This document shows positions 27,438 to 37,810 of a stretch of 64,000 nt of DNA, piece after piece. Each line of letters starts with the position of its first letter. The first letter of the stretch is position 1. The stretch covers positions 371,131 through 435,130 of the forward strand of contig JAXGYA010000003.1 of NCBI GenBank assembly GCA_040772505.1. The letters are read 5' to 3'. The notes beneath the pieces were generated by a model. It was given only the letters and a program-made list of their open reading frames with translations. It was not told where the DNA came from and ran no database searches. The stretch comes from Mariniphaga sp040772505 (GTDB taxonomy: Bacteria > Bacteroidota > Bacteroidia > Bacteroidales > Prolixibacteraceae). Position numbers and translations under genes: made by a program.

Positions 27438-28784
27438 TTATACTTCTTCGGGAACAACATAAGGAGGACGGTAAACACGGGTTAGTAGTGCATTTGCTTC
27501 GCTATCATCCATAAACCTTTCCATATCCATGTCACCACCCATAAACTTCAACTCGCGTTGGAGCCGATAGGAAATATTGGCTATCAGAGGCAGTGTAGAT
27601 GAAAAGAAACCTTCATTGATGTCGCAATGCAAATCTTCATTCCTCCCGGAACGTATAGCGTCAATAAAGTTCGTAAAGTGGTCGCCTACATGGCTTCCTA
27701 CTTTTGAGCCGGCAAAAGGTTCTGACTCTCCCTTGCGAAATGCTTTCCAAGGACCACCGTTACCGACTTCAAGGTAACCGTCTGTACCATAAAATATATT
27801 CCCAACCCTGATATCAAGGCTCGATTCCCCGTTGGAATACCTGCCCCGTGTTTCAAATTCGAGCATTGTCCCATCCTTATATTTGAACACCGAATTTTGG
27901 GTATTTGGTGTTTCCTGGGCACACTCATCCGGATCGATACCATAAACACCTCCGGCAGAGTAAACGGAAACCGGATGTTCATTTTTATTAAGCCCCCAAC
28001 GTGCGATATCAAATTGATGAGGCCCCTGGTTGCCGGTATCGCCGTTGCCGGTGTCCCAGAACCAATGCCAATTGTAATGACTCCGTTTTTCATTGTAAGG
28101 GCGCCACGTGGCAGGACCCAACCAGCGATCGTAATGGAGCGTGGCAGGCGGGGTGCTGTCCTTTGCAATGCCAAACGAATCGCGCGGTTTGATACAAAGA
28201 CCACGTGCCATGTAAACTTTGCCAATGCCACCGTCATGGAGAAATTGAATGGCTTCCATTACACGGGCATTCGAACGGTTATTGAACCCTACCTGAACCC
28301 GCTTATCGTACTTACGGGCGGCTTCAATGATTTTCCGGCCTTCCCACACATTGTGGCAACCTGGTTTTTCAACATACACATGTTTACCTGCCTGGCAGGC
28401 CCAGATAGACCCCAACGCGTGCCAATGGTTAGGAGTGGCAAAAGATACAGCATCTATTTCTTTGTCGTCAAACACTTTACGCATGTCCCATTCTGTCAAC
28501 GGCTTTTCGCAACCAAAGTCAACAACCGATTTTGAACGGGGGCCAAAAAATTGTTCATCTGTATCGCAAAGCGTTTTCAAATAGACATTATGGCTGTCTT
28601 TTAGTTTACACCACGCGCTAATATGTGCAGTACCGCGCCCGCCAATGCCTATTACAGCTAAATTGATACGCTCGTTTGCACCCAAAATTGATGCATACGA
28701 TTTTGCGCTGAACCCCATGCCGCCAATAGCGATGCCAGCAGCACCCAACGCGCTCCTTTTAATAAAATCTCTTCTTTTTGTCAT
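27438..28784 (-). CDS. Tat-exported Gfo/Idh/MocA oxidoreductase
   Basis: A 448-residue protein. The twin-arginine leader is TKRRDFIKRSALGAAG. The NAD(P) fold shows LAVIGIGGRGTAH, and the catalytic Lys is in HVYVEKPGCHNVWEG. The string WHWFWDTGNGDTGNQGPHQFDIARW marks the large secreted Bacteroidota/Planctomycetes subgroup acting on sugars. The N-terminal export signal places it in the periplasm, where such enzymes recycle a bound NAD. It is 49 bp downstream of the PQQ-propeller gene. A second TCAAAATGACAAAAAG (28809-28825), nearly identical to the start-codon region, lies ~35 bases upstream and gives only a 7-codon frame. Confidence 0.87.
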   Translation of the reverse strand: MTKRRDFIKRSALGAAGIAIGGMGFSAKSYASILGANERINLAVIGIGGRGTAHISAWCKLKDSHNVYLKTLCDTDEQFFGPRSKSVVDFGCEKPLTEWDMRKVFDDKEIDAVSFATPNHWHALGSIWACQAGKHVYVEKPGCHNVWEGRKIIEAARKYDKRVQVGFNNRSNARVMEAIQFLHDGGIGKVYMARGLCIKPRDSFGIAKDSTPPATLHYDRWLGPATWRPYNEKRSHYNWHWFWDTGNGDTGNQGPHQFDIARWGLNKNEHPVSVYSAGGVYGIDPDECAQETPNTQNSVFKYKDGTMLEFETRGRYSNGESSLDIRVGNIFYGTDGYLEVGNGGPWKAFRKGESEPFAGSKVGSHVGDHFTNFIDAIRSGRNEDLHCDINEGFFSSTLPLIANISYRLQRELKFMGGDMDMERFMDDSEANALLTRVYRPPYVVPEEV

Positions 28785-28833
28785 TTTGAATATGTTTTTT
28801 AGGTAAAATAACTTTTTGTCATTTTGATAATTA

Positions 28834-30086
28834 TCAAGGTATTGAATGGTCTAATTCACCAATGCAATAAAGGTGTTTTTCCCCTCGTAAAAATATTTTC
28901 CCATTACTTATGGCAGGCGAAGCATACATTTTTTCACCAATAGAGTTTTTTGCAATAGTTTCGAATACCGGTCCTGGCTTTATTACAGTAATTACTCCCT
29001 CGTCATTTGGCATATATACCAGACCGTCGGCTATAACGGGTGACGAATATTGCACCCCGAGTTCTTCAATCCAGATTATTTCTCCTGTGGCCACATCTAT
29101 ACAATGGACTTTGCCGTTTGTCATTGTAGTAAAAAGATAATCACCCGTAGTAATGGGCGATGGTACATATACACCACCCGCCGTAAATCTCCACGCAACA
29201 TGGCTTTCGGTAACATTGCCTTGACCGTTGGGTCTGATGGCTAACAAAACACACCTTGGCCAAGCGCTACTCACTATCACTAAATCATTTTTTCATTATA
29301 AACCGGACTGGAACAGAAGTCTGAAGCTGGACCGTCCACCACCCAATTTTGAGAACCATCATCCGGATTTAAAGAAGCAATCTCTTGGTTTCCACAGAAG
29401 ATCATTTGGGTTTTTCCGGATATTTCCTTAAAAATAGGTGTACTGAAATTATTAGCTAGTTTGTCGTGTCCCACTTTCCAAAGTACTTTTCGGTCCGTTT
29501 TACTCATGGCAGCAACAAAAGGTGACTTTCCCGGGCTGTTACCGTTAATGATCACCATATCCTTATAAATTCTTGGGGAGCAACTATACCCCCATCCACT
29601 ATAAAATGTCCCGGGACTTTGGGTCCAAACCTTGTTCCCCGAAAAATCATAGGCGGCAACAACAGCATCCTTGCCGTCCAGAAATGAAACATAAACCAGG
29701 GTGCCATCTGTTGCCGGCGTACCCGAGGCATAGCTGTTGTCCTTGTGTTTATCTTCTAAGGGTGCAGTAAGCACAGTTTCCTGCCATAATAAATTACCTG
29801 TGTTACAATCATAGCAAAGAAGAATCCTCTCACCGGTTTCGGGGAGTGCCGTGAAAGTAAAGAGTCTGTCTTCCCATATAATTGGTGAAGAATAACCAAT
29901 CCCCGGCACTTTGGTTTTCCAAATTACATTGGTTACCGAATCCCATTTAGTGGGCAGATTGGTTTCTATACTTGTTCCATCCTGGTTGGCACCACGCCAG
30001 CAAGGCCAGTTTTGTGCTTGCGCAACAGATATGGAACCTATAATTAAAAAAATAGGAACAAAACAGATTAATCTCAAATTGATCAT
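28834..30086 (-). pseudogene. PQQ-like beta-propeller protein, frameshifted
   Basis: Two frames (30086-29280 and 29280-28834) together give a ~415-residue exported beta-propeller. A signal peptide ends at AQAQ. Repeats include WPCWRGANQDG, VIWKTKVPGIGYSSPIIW, ILLCYDCNTGNLLWQE, VHCIDVATGEIIWIEELG and HLYCIGEL. The break falls at NEKMI, then VIVSSAWP, where one extra T in a run (29282-29284 on the + strand) would restore the frame. No PQQ-dehydrogenase catalytic domain is visible, so this is a propeller of the outer-membrane or redox-scaffold kind. It is co-directional with the oxidoreductase at 27438. Confidence 0.85.
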
Positions 30087-30120
30087 ATAGAAAAATTATC
30101 AGGTTAAAGTATTCATTATT

Positions 30121-32190
30121 TTATGGCCGCAGAAACTCAATAATCTTCTGATTTTGTTGGCTCTTCTCCGGCTTTCCACTGTTTACTTTCTGAAGGAGAA
30201 CATTCACTCCAGAATCTGAAATATTCCCAATTAGGTCAGTTAGATCATAATTCAACAAACAACCTGGAGCAACTGTAAACGCTGCCATAGGATCGTAATA
30301 TTCTTTATTTACCAGACTTAGGTTTGGCTCAGGGAATTCCATAAATGCTGCTTTCCCAAAAGCTTTTTTCAACACTCCATAATGTAAAAAGGCAGAAGCT
30401 GCCAAACCCTGGATGAGTGCATGCTTTTCTTTTTGGAGGAAGCGCATATCATTTTCAATAAATTGCATCAGCAAATCAATTGCTTCGGCCTGAATACCCG
30501 GAATACTTTTTCCTACCAGGTTAGCACCAAAAGTATAATTGAACGGTACTCCCTGAACAACGCCGTCGCCAGTAAATTCAGGGTCATGGAGCTCGCCAAT
30601 ACCCGGTAAATCAGCAGAGACAATGATGTGTCCAAGGTTAACAAGTTCCGTTAGATTTGGGTCGTCCAGGACTTTTTCTTTACCCCCAGGGTGAAACCAA
30701 ACTACTATATTCCCCCGACCAAGGCCTTCTTTCTTTATGACATATACCGGTAGCGCAAAATCATTCCGGTTGTTTTCAAGGAAGTACTTTTCCACCTCCA
30801 CCTCATCTTTTGAAAATTTACCGGTATAAACCGCAGCAGTCAGTTTCCTTTCAAAGGTTATTCCCGCTGTTCGGGCTACGTTTTCTTTCAGCCCTACCAA
30901 AGTGCTTGTTTTACCCTTGAAATATTTTTGGTTCAGGCTGAAAACCGTTTCACATTTGTATGAAGTGCCCACTTGCCCGTTGGGTGTAACCCAGAGTTCT
31001 TCTGCGGGGAATGGCGTGGTTTCAGTATCGGTAGGGCTACCGGGCAGATTCAGGTGTTTTTGAAAAAACGCGTATAGCGCCTCGCGGTTATTTTTTGTTG
31101 ATTCATGGATTCCAAAGTCCTCTACCATTTGGACGTTTTCCGACTTTCCCAAAGCCGTGTACGATTTTTGGACTTCCGCAAAAGTTTCACGTGCTCCCTG
31201 GATACTGAAGAAATCGTGTGTAGTTGTTATTATCAACGTGGGTTTTGGTGCCCGAACATGAAGATAGTCGGGATGATCGAACCCTTTGGCAATGGCCTTG
31301 TAGGGGTTTTGCTCGGCATCTTGAGGACCGATAGATTGCAGTAGCCGCTTAAAGTTGGTGATGTAACATTCGGGCGCGGCAGCATAAATACGGTCATCGC
31401 AGGCAGCAATCTGTGCTGTTTGGGTACCACCACCTGAACGGCCAGTAACACCAATGCGTTTCATATCCACTTCCGAGCGCGTTTCCAGATAGTCGAGTGC
31501 GCGTATGCCGTCCCAAATAAAATAATCCGTAAGCGAAGTACCGGTGAGCAATGTTTGTGCGCCGGCATAGGAATGCTCCACTGTTGGACCTCCTGCTTTC
31601 GATTTTCCGGATGCAGCATCTAAATACTGCAAGCGCTCGCCCTGGCCGATGGGGTCGAAGGCAAGTACGATAAATCCTTTGCTGACCAGGTTAATGAGGA
31701 TGTGTTGGTACGTTTCACTGCGAAAGCCCACATCAGCGTGTCCGGCGCAATAAATAACGGCTGGTGCCGGACTTTGTCGTTGTTTAGGAAGGAACAGCGC
31801 AGCCGTAACATAAAAACCTGGATGCGATTCAAATATGACTTTTTCCACTATAAACGTTTCCCGTTCCAACGTGCCGGTCGTTTGAGCATTTAACGGTGTG
31901 TTTTCAAATTTGGCAAGAGAAGCACAAAGGACAGATTTTACTTTTTTCTGGTGATCTTCCCAGTCTGTTTTTGTAGTTAAGCCTGAAATATGCTCAGTCC
32001 GCTCATCCAGTTGTTTAAACGCTTCGTTACTAATGATTTTGTACAAGGCCCGCTGATTGTCATGCCAGGCGAGCCATTGTTTGTTGCCTTCATTACGGTA
32101 AAAAACCGATGTGGAAGTCTTTTGGGCAAATCCTTTGCTTCCCATTAAAGAGATTGCGAAGAACAGTATGAATAGATGTTTTGTTTTCAT
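30121..32190 (-). CDS. Secreted two-domain alpha/beta hydrolase (689 aa)
   Basis: A Sec signal peptide (SLMGSKGFAQ) is followed by a hydrolase domain with Ser in GVTGRSGGGTQ (~251), Asp in ITTTHDFFSIQG (~325) and His in DFGIHEST (~359). The C-terminal domain keeps the overall fold (VVWFHPGGKE, then GLAASAFLHYG, YDLTDLIG), but its nucleophile position reads QGLAASA, not GxSxG, so it is probably inactive. It is shorter than the 735-aa paralogues and more divergent in the C-domain. Short sequences of this gene type recur as a fragment at 45249-45335. Likely a glycan deacylase. Confidence 0.82.
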   Translation of the reverse strand: MKTKHLFILFFAISLMGSKGFAQKTSTSVFYRNEGNKQWLAWHDNQRALYKIISNEAFKQLDERTEHISGLTTKTDWEDHQKKVKSVLCASLAKFENTPLNAQTTGTLERETFIVEKVIFESHPGFYVTAALFLPKQRQSPAPAVIYCAGHADVGFRSETYQHILINLVSKGFIVLAFDPIGQGERLQYLDAASGKSKAGGPTVEHSYAGAQTLLTGTSLTDYFIWDGIRALDYLETRSEVDMKRIGVTGRSGGGTQTAQIAACDDRIYAAAPECYITNFKRLLQSIGPQDAEQNPYKAIAKGFDHPDYLHVRAPKPTLIITTTHDFFSIQGARETFAEVQKSYTALGKSENVQMVEDFGIHESTKNNREALYAFFQKHLNLPGSPTDTETTPFPAEELWVTPNGQVGTSYKCETVFSLNQKYFKGKTSTLVGLKENVARTAGITFERKLTAAVYTGKFSKDEVEVEKYFLENNRNDFALPVYVIKKEGLGRGNIVVWFHPGGKEKVLDDPNLTELVNLGHIIVSADLPGIGELHDPEFTGDGVVQGVPFNYTFGANLVGKSIPGIQAEAIDLLMQFIENDMRFLQKEKHALIQGLAASAFLHYGVLKKAFGKAAFMEFPEPNLSLVNKEYYDPMAAFTVAPGCLLNYDLTDLIGNISDSGVNVLLQKVNSGKPEKSQQNQKIIEFLRP

Positions 32191-32375
32191 ATTATTTTCA
32201 AGAAAGTTGATTTTAATTTCTATACATTTTTGTAATCACCGTGATTCGAAGTCTAAGAATTAAAGCTTTGCATCTTCATGATTTACAGAATCTGATACTT
32301 ATATGCTACCCGACAATAATCCTGTCAATTTAGGTTAATTGAATTCGCTTAATTATCTGATTTTTATTAAAAGTA

Positions 32376-34586
32376 TCATTTTATCCATTCACGAAATAAT
32401 ACATCAGGACTCTCAAAAATAGTCTTTTGCTTTATAACTGCCAACTGGCTTTCAGCATTTATCAACTGATAAACCTCTTCTATTACTTTTAAATCTTTTT
32501 CTAGATTTCTTCATCGTTAGTTTGTCCGTTGGCATTCGTCATCCCGGTAATTAAAAGTTTAGCCGGGGCTAGGGTTGCAGCAAGGTCAGGCAAGTCATAA
32601 CCTATAAGTGCTCCCGGTACCAGACTATGAACAAAGCGGGGGTCATAGAACTGATTCACAATAAAAGACCGGTAAGAGGAGTACGGCTTAATCAGGGCTA
32701 CACGGGTAATTAAAGGATTAAACGCTGCCGCATGCAACAGCACCGGCGACATTTCCTCCCGTGCAATACCAAAAATATCTTCAATCTTGTTCTTCTGTTT
32801 GAGCAGGAGAGCAAGCTTCACCACGTCTGAGACCTGGATTCCTACAATGCTCCTTCCGATTAGCATGGCTGTAAACCACATATTATAGGAGATATCACCA
32901 ATTTGGGCATCTCCCTTAAAATCTCCACCGCCCAGTTCTCCTGTCCCCAACAAGTCAGGGACAAGCACCGTGAACCCTTGCCCGACCAGCCATCCTGGTT
33001 CATTATTTTCTTCCATAGCCCCAGCTTTCCCTTTTGGGTGAAGGTAAATAACAGCTTTATTATTGGGATTGTCCGGTACCAACAAAAGATAAGGCACCAC
33101 ATAATTACCTTCACCTTTTATAAAATATTTTTCAATAGCATAACCTTCATTTTGTGCCCGTCCGGTAAATACTGGTTCATCAGATACGGACGGCTCCCTG
33201 TAGCCTGAAAGTTGTTTGGTTGAAATAATTGCCTGCGGCAGGTGTTTTTTAAGGTCATTTATTGCCTTTTGCAGCTCGCTGATATGCTTTTCAGACTCGC
33301 TGCGGTTCAGGCTGAAAACAGTTTCGCCGCCAAGGGATGTAGAAAGTTGTCCTGTAGTGGTTTTTGCAACTCCTTTTCGGTGAGGTACTCTACCTCTGCT
33401 TCATCTGGCGTGCCCGGCTGCGCAAGGTGTTTCTGGAAAAAAGCATACATTGCCTCGCGGGTTTTTTGGGTATAGCCATGCACATAATCGTCTTCAACCA
33501 ATTCAATATGGTCTGGTTTGCCCAAAATACCATAAATGTGTTTTAACGCTGAAAAAGTTTCACGCACCCCCTGAATACTGAAAAAATCACCGGTAGTCGC
33601 CATTATCAAGGTAGGTTTTGGGGCGCGCGCTTCAATAAAATCGGCATGGTCGATCCCTTTTATAAGCCCGTGGTAGAAGTTTTGTTCCCCGTCCTGTACC
33701 CCGATCGATTCAGGAGCCGTCTGTAACCGGTAATGTAGCATGCCGGGGCAGAAGCAACCACACGTTCGTCGAGGGCTGAAATATAGGCGGTTTGCGTACC
33801 GCCTCCTGACAGGCCATGAACCCCAATTCTATTTGGGTCCACCTCTTTGCGGCTGACAAGGTAATCTATGCCGCGGATGCCGTCCCAAATAAAATAACGG
33901 GCAACCGATTCCCCAATTAATGAAACCTGTGGAGATGGATAAGAATGTTCCTTGGTGGAACTGCCAATAACAGACTCCCCTGTTTCCCGGTCATAATATT
34001 GCAAACGTTCACCCTGTCCGATGGGGTCTATGGCCAGTACAACAAAACCTTTTTTAACAAGGTTCAACAGAGGGAGCTGGTATAGCGGGCGACGGTAGGC
34101 TATATCGCTGTGCCCAGAGCAAAAAAGAATGGCAGGCGCAGCCTTTTTTAAATTATCGGGAATGAAAAGGGATGCTGTTACATAAAACCCAGGCAACGAT
34201 TCATAGATGACGTTTTCTATCGAATACCCCTCTTTTACTATTTTCCCCGTGATTTTAGGGTTTAGCGGCGTCTTTTCAGAAAAAGGCCCCACCACGTCCC
34301 AAATCGACTGCTTCATTTGCTCCTGTCTTTCCCGCCACTGATCCGGGGTTGAAAGCCCTGAGGTTTTCTCTTCCCTTATATCAAGGAGCTGGTAGGCTTC
34401 ACCCGTCAGGTGCTGATACAATGAATTGGGGGCATCGCTGTATTGAAGCCGAGGAGTCCGGAGAACATCAAATTCGTTCTGTGCATATAAATGATTACTG
34501 GCAAAAAAAACAATAGCCAAAATGGTGTAAATGGATTTTATAAAATCCAGACATTTGTTATTTATTTTATATTGAAACTGTTTCAA
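32376..34586 (-). pseudogene. Broken copy of the 735-aa two-domain hydrolase
   Basis: The region matches the intact gene at 46733-48940 end to end, and over much of it the DNA is almost identical. Three lesions break it: loss of one C at ~33711 (GATTCAGG versus GATTCCAGG), loss of one T in the run at 33361-33365 (five versus six), and a +2 change with a TAG near 32505. The last ~30 codons (ending LFREWIK, stop 32376) differ more from the intact copy than the centre does. The N-terminus begins MKQFQYKINN with a signal peptide. It follows the IS-broken single-domain gene by 33 bp, the same arrangement as the intact module. Confidence 0.88.
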
Positions 34587-34619
34587 ACTCTTTAAATTTC
34601 AGTTGTTGCTTTTTACATC

Positions 34620-34859
34620 CTAATATAAACCCAGGTATTTCATAATTGCCTCATAGCCCATCAAAGCATCATTGGGTATAGGACTTTCTTCTGTATAAAC
34701 CCTCAACTGATCTTCGGGCAAAATGGTAACGAAATCTTCACTTATGGAAGGTAACCATGACACTTTATCTGTATTCAATTTAAGGTGTTTGGCGAAAAAG
34801 TTGTACATCGCGGCACGTTTAGAATAACCATAATCACAGAATTTCACGGAACTAACCAT
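34620..34859 (-). pseudogene. C-terminal half of single-domain hydrolase cut by an IS
   Basis: Starting at codons DYGYSKRAAMYNFF and running to DALMGYEAIMKYLGLY, this is the end of the single-domain hydrolase family, including the catalytic-His loop region (x-DYGYSK). The first codons of the frame (upstream of 34835) belong to the IS end. The other half of the same gene is at 36880-37797. Confidence 0.88.
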
Positions 34860-34865
34860 GCGTAA
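34835..34865. repeat. Left terminal inverted repeat of the IS
   Basis: CACAGAATTTCACGG, then a partly conserved stretch ending CATGCGTAAA. It pairs with the right end, which has CATACGTAAA at the matching place. About 15 bp are identical at the outer edge. Confidence 0.85.
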
Positions 34866-35074
34866 ATAAGTCCTGTTAATTTCTCATTATAACACCTTTA
34901 TAAATAGATAATCAGATAGTTATCTTATTTCCGATGTTTTTTGTTTACGTAATAACTACGTATTATTATTGCACTATGCTTTGCTTTTTCTCTACCTAAA
35001 ATCAATCAGACAATTTCTATATACCTCTGTAGAGCCCTTAAACAGGGCGTCTTGAATTTTTAACATAAAATGTG

Positions 35075-35104
35075 TTTGGGTTTACCGAATTTATATTACC
35101 TTTA
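35075..35104 (+). promoter_or_regulatory. Promoter of the transposase gene
   Basis: TTTG at 35075-35078 (-33 type) and TACCTTTA at 35097-35104 (close to TAnnTTTG) are separated by 18 bases, the expected Bacteroidota spacing. The transposase ATG follows 32 bases later. Confidence 0.5.
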
Positions 35105-35136
35105 TCACGGTAATAATAATACGTAATATAACAAAT

Positions 35137-36785
35137 ATGAAACCTATTGATTTTTTTCAAAACCCACAAACAATCGCCCAAAAACAATATGAGGCGTTAA
35201 GAATGTTTTTTGTAGAAAAAAGGAGTGCTTCTGAGGTAGCGCACAAGTTTGGATATACTTACAGAGGTTTTACAACCATTGTTTCCAACTTTAGGAAGGA
35301 GCTTAAAAGTGGAGACGTCAAAGAATTGTATTTTAATGAGTTAAAGCCTGGAAGGAGGGAGATAGAACAAGAGAGCATAGAGATTATTGTCAACTTGCGC
35401 AAAAAGTATTATTCGGTTGAAGACATTAAAGTGGCTCTTGATAGCAAAGGATTCAAAATCTCCGAAAAATCCATCTACAACATTATACGTGAACAAGGGT
35501 TTGCACGTTTGCCCGAGCGCCAGAAACTAATAAAGCAAAGTTTAGTGGCAACAGGGCTTAAAGCTGAAAAAACAGTTACTCTAACCTTTGCTCCAGAAAG
35601 TTTTAAAAGTGCATCTGCCGGAATCCTTTGTTTGCTACCATACATCAAAAAATATGGAATTAGTGAAATTATCGAAGCATCAGATTTCCCGGGAACTTCT
35701 CAAATAAGTAAAGTCTCTTCCATTCTCGCCTTTATAGCGCTAAAAGCTTCGAATGTTCGGCGTTACACTGCTGACGATTTGTGGTGTATGGACAGAGGAC
35801 TCGGTCTTTTTGCAGGGCTTAATGTGTTGCCCAAAGCTGCATGGTTTTTGTCTTATTCACACCGGGTTACAACAGATATGAACTTTGCGTTTTTGAAAGC
35901 TCTTCACGCTAATTGGCAGGAACTGGGACTTTTAGGAGATACATCTAATTTGGATTTTACAGCCATTCCATACTGGGGAGAGAACGATCATTTGGAAAAC
36001 AACTGGTCGGGTAAACGCTCAAAAGCATTGGCGAGCATGCTTGCCGTACTGGCACAAGATCCCGATAGTGGTATAATTGATTACGGGCATGCTAATGTGA
36101 TGCACAAGACGGAAAGTAATGTCGTTCTGGAATTTATTGATTTTTATGGTAAAGATTTCAGAGGAAAAAGAGATTTGAAGTACTTAGTTTTCGATAGTAA
36201 ATTCACCAATTATGAAAACCTCTCTAAGATTGATGACGATAATGTTAAGTTTATAACAATACGTCGAAGAGGGAGTAACATGGTTGAGAGATTAAACTCA
36301 CTACCTAAAAACAGGTGGAAAACCATGCACATAGAGAGAGCCGGTAATAAAAAAGCAACCGTAAAAGTCATTGATGAAGTCATATTCTTAAAAAAGGATA
36401 TAATAAAGATATAAGGCAAATATGCATTATCGGGCATGGTAAAATAAAACCGGCAATCATCATTACCAACGATTTTCAGGTGTCAAGAGAACAAATAGTC
36501 AGGAAGTATGCCAGACGTTGGATTGTAGAAAAATCCATTTCAGAACAGATATCGTTTTTTCATCTCAACTTGGTTTCATCCTCTATGGTAATAAAAGTAG
36601 ATTTCGATTTAACAATGAGCATCGTTACCCACAATCTGTTTCGCTTATTTGCTTCCGATACAGATAGATATGCACATAATTCAGACCAGACTATCTACGA
36701 TAAGTTTTTGGAGAATTCAGGCGATATCAGTATCGAAGAAAATAAAATATCCATACAACTAAAGAAAAAAGAACGCTACCACTGA
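35137..36785 (+). CDS. DDE transposase in two overlapping frames
   Basis: Frame 1 (35137-36414, 425 aa) has an N-terminal HTH (ASEVAHKFGYTYRGF) and a second one (KISEKSIYNIIREQGFARL), followed by DDE-fold elements LLGDTSNLDFTAIP and LVFDSKFTNYENLSKI. Frame 2 (to 36785) supplies the missing end: QIVRKYARRWIVEKSISEQI, a Y-x2-R-x3-E signature with the last catalytic Glu, then FFHLN. A shift of -1 at 36390-36396 joins them into a ~545-residue IS4-superfamily transposase. The alternative is a one-base loss in an A run that inactivates the gene. The right family is IS4-like; the exact group is not identified. Confidence 0.87.
36390..36396 (+). other. A-AAA-AAG slippery heptamer at the frame junction
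   Basis: The codons TTA AAA AAG contain a canonical -1 slippery heptamer, exactly where the two transposase frames must be joined. After the slip the frame reads GGA TAT AAT and continues to the catalytic Glu. Loss of one A from an original run of seven gives the same sequence, so this is not proof of programmed frameshifting. Confidence 0.45.
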
Positions 36786-36879
36786 TTTTAGAAATGACAG
36801 GAAAGTACGTAAATCAAAAATATTAATGGCTAAACAATCTGAATATAGAGTTTACAGGAGCTGCAAATTCATGATTTTT

Positions 36880-36911
36880 TTACGTATGGGAATTTACCGT
36901 GAAATTCTGTG
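36880..36911. repeat. Right terminal inverted repeat of the IS
   Basis: Reverse complement of CACAGAATTTCACGG with an inner CATACGTAAA, paired with the left end at 34835. It marks the junction with the host hydrolase gene at 36912. Confidence 0.85.
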
Positions 36912-37797
36912 TATAAGGAAATTCTATCCGGGGAGTGTTTTTTGTATAGTCAGCCCCATTGGATATCAACAACATGGGGCGTGAGGCGCATAATGCAGCG
37001 ATTTCAACATTATTTGTTTGGTGATGTTTGCTTTTATGAACAGGCATTCCACTCTCACAAACGCACCCACCAAAAAAGTGAGCTGAAATCTGCACGGCTG
37101 GTACTGAAACTTTTATTCTGTCATCAATTGCAGCGAATAAAAATGTTTGTGTGGCACCACCTGAGGCTCCAGTCATTCCAATCCTTTCCGGATCGACGTC
37201 TGGTCGTGACAATAGGTATTCCAGTACCCGTTTACTGTTCCAGGTTTGTAACAACATTGCAATTGGAATTTTATGACCAATTTGCTTATTGTCGCCGTAT
37301 CCAACCATATCATAAACAAAAACTATTGCTCCCATCCGTGCAAGAACTGCACAGCGATATTGCACCTCAGCTTCAAAACGACGATTTTCCCAATGTCCAT
37401 GGGGACTTAAAATAGCTGGAATTTTCCCTTCCTGGTCAGCTGGTCTATAAATATTACCCGTAATATAATACCTCGGAAAACTCTCAATTCTTATATTTTC
37501 AACAATATACCCATCAAATGCACGGGTGCTGGAAATTTTAGTATTAAAGTTCCCATCGATTTTGGGCATTTTAGTAAGTTTCAAACCTTCAATGATACCA
37601 TTCCTGATGATAGTTGCACGGTTTTCCCAAGATTCCAGATCGTTCCATGTTGATGCAAATTCTTTCATCTTTAGGTTTGCTTCGTCTTCTGTCCAATAGC
37701 GCCCGACACATAGCATATCAATCTGGCTGAAACTGTTTAAGCCTGTACAAAAAAGTACAAGAAGAAATAAAGGTTTTATGAATATTGAAATTTTCAT
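36880..37797 (-). pseudogene. N-terminal half of single-domain hydrolase cut by an IS
   Basis: About 295 residues of the single-domain family: a signal peptide ending LNSFSQ, the conserved YWTEDEANLKMKEFASTWND block, Ser in GMTGASGGATQTF, the FGGCVCESGMP Cys pair and Asp in ISNGADYTKN. Homology ends at RIEFPYTQ, and the remaining codons to 36880 are IS sequence. The missing catalytic-His part is at 34620-34834. The gene starts 13 bp after the end of the chimeric remnant at 37811. Confidence 0.88.
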
Positions 37798-37810
37798 ATC
37801 AATTTATTTT

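Larger units (their letters stand above)
34835..36911. mobile_element. Insertion sequence, ~2.08 kb, IS4-superfamily-like
   Basis: The ends were set by matching the two broken halves of the host gene. The + strand starts CACAGAATTTCACGG at 34835, and the other end, read in reverse complement, starts the same way at 36911. The element carries one transposase gene on the + strand, opposite to the surrounding genes, and ~270 bases of non-coding left arm. Compared with the intact paralogue at 38051-39226, 72 bases of target (equivalent to 38266-38337) are missing and there is no clear target-site duplication. This points to an adjacent deletion or recombination rather than a simple insertion. Confidence 0.88.

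Noticed and set aside
27897..28535. 212-codon plus-strand frame over a Gfo/Idh/MocA gene
   Set aside because: It is antisense to a well-supported oxidoreductase and has no recognisable domain or start context.
28809..28825. Second start-like TCAAAATGACAAAAAG upstream of the oxidoreductase gene as an extra small gene
   Set aside because: The frame ends after seven codons; it is more likely a local duplication of the leader.
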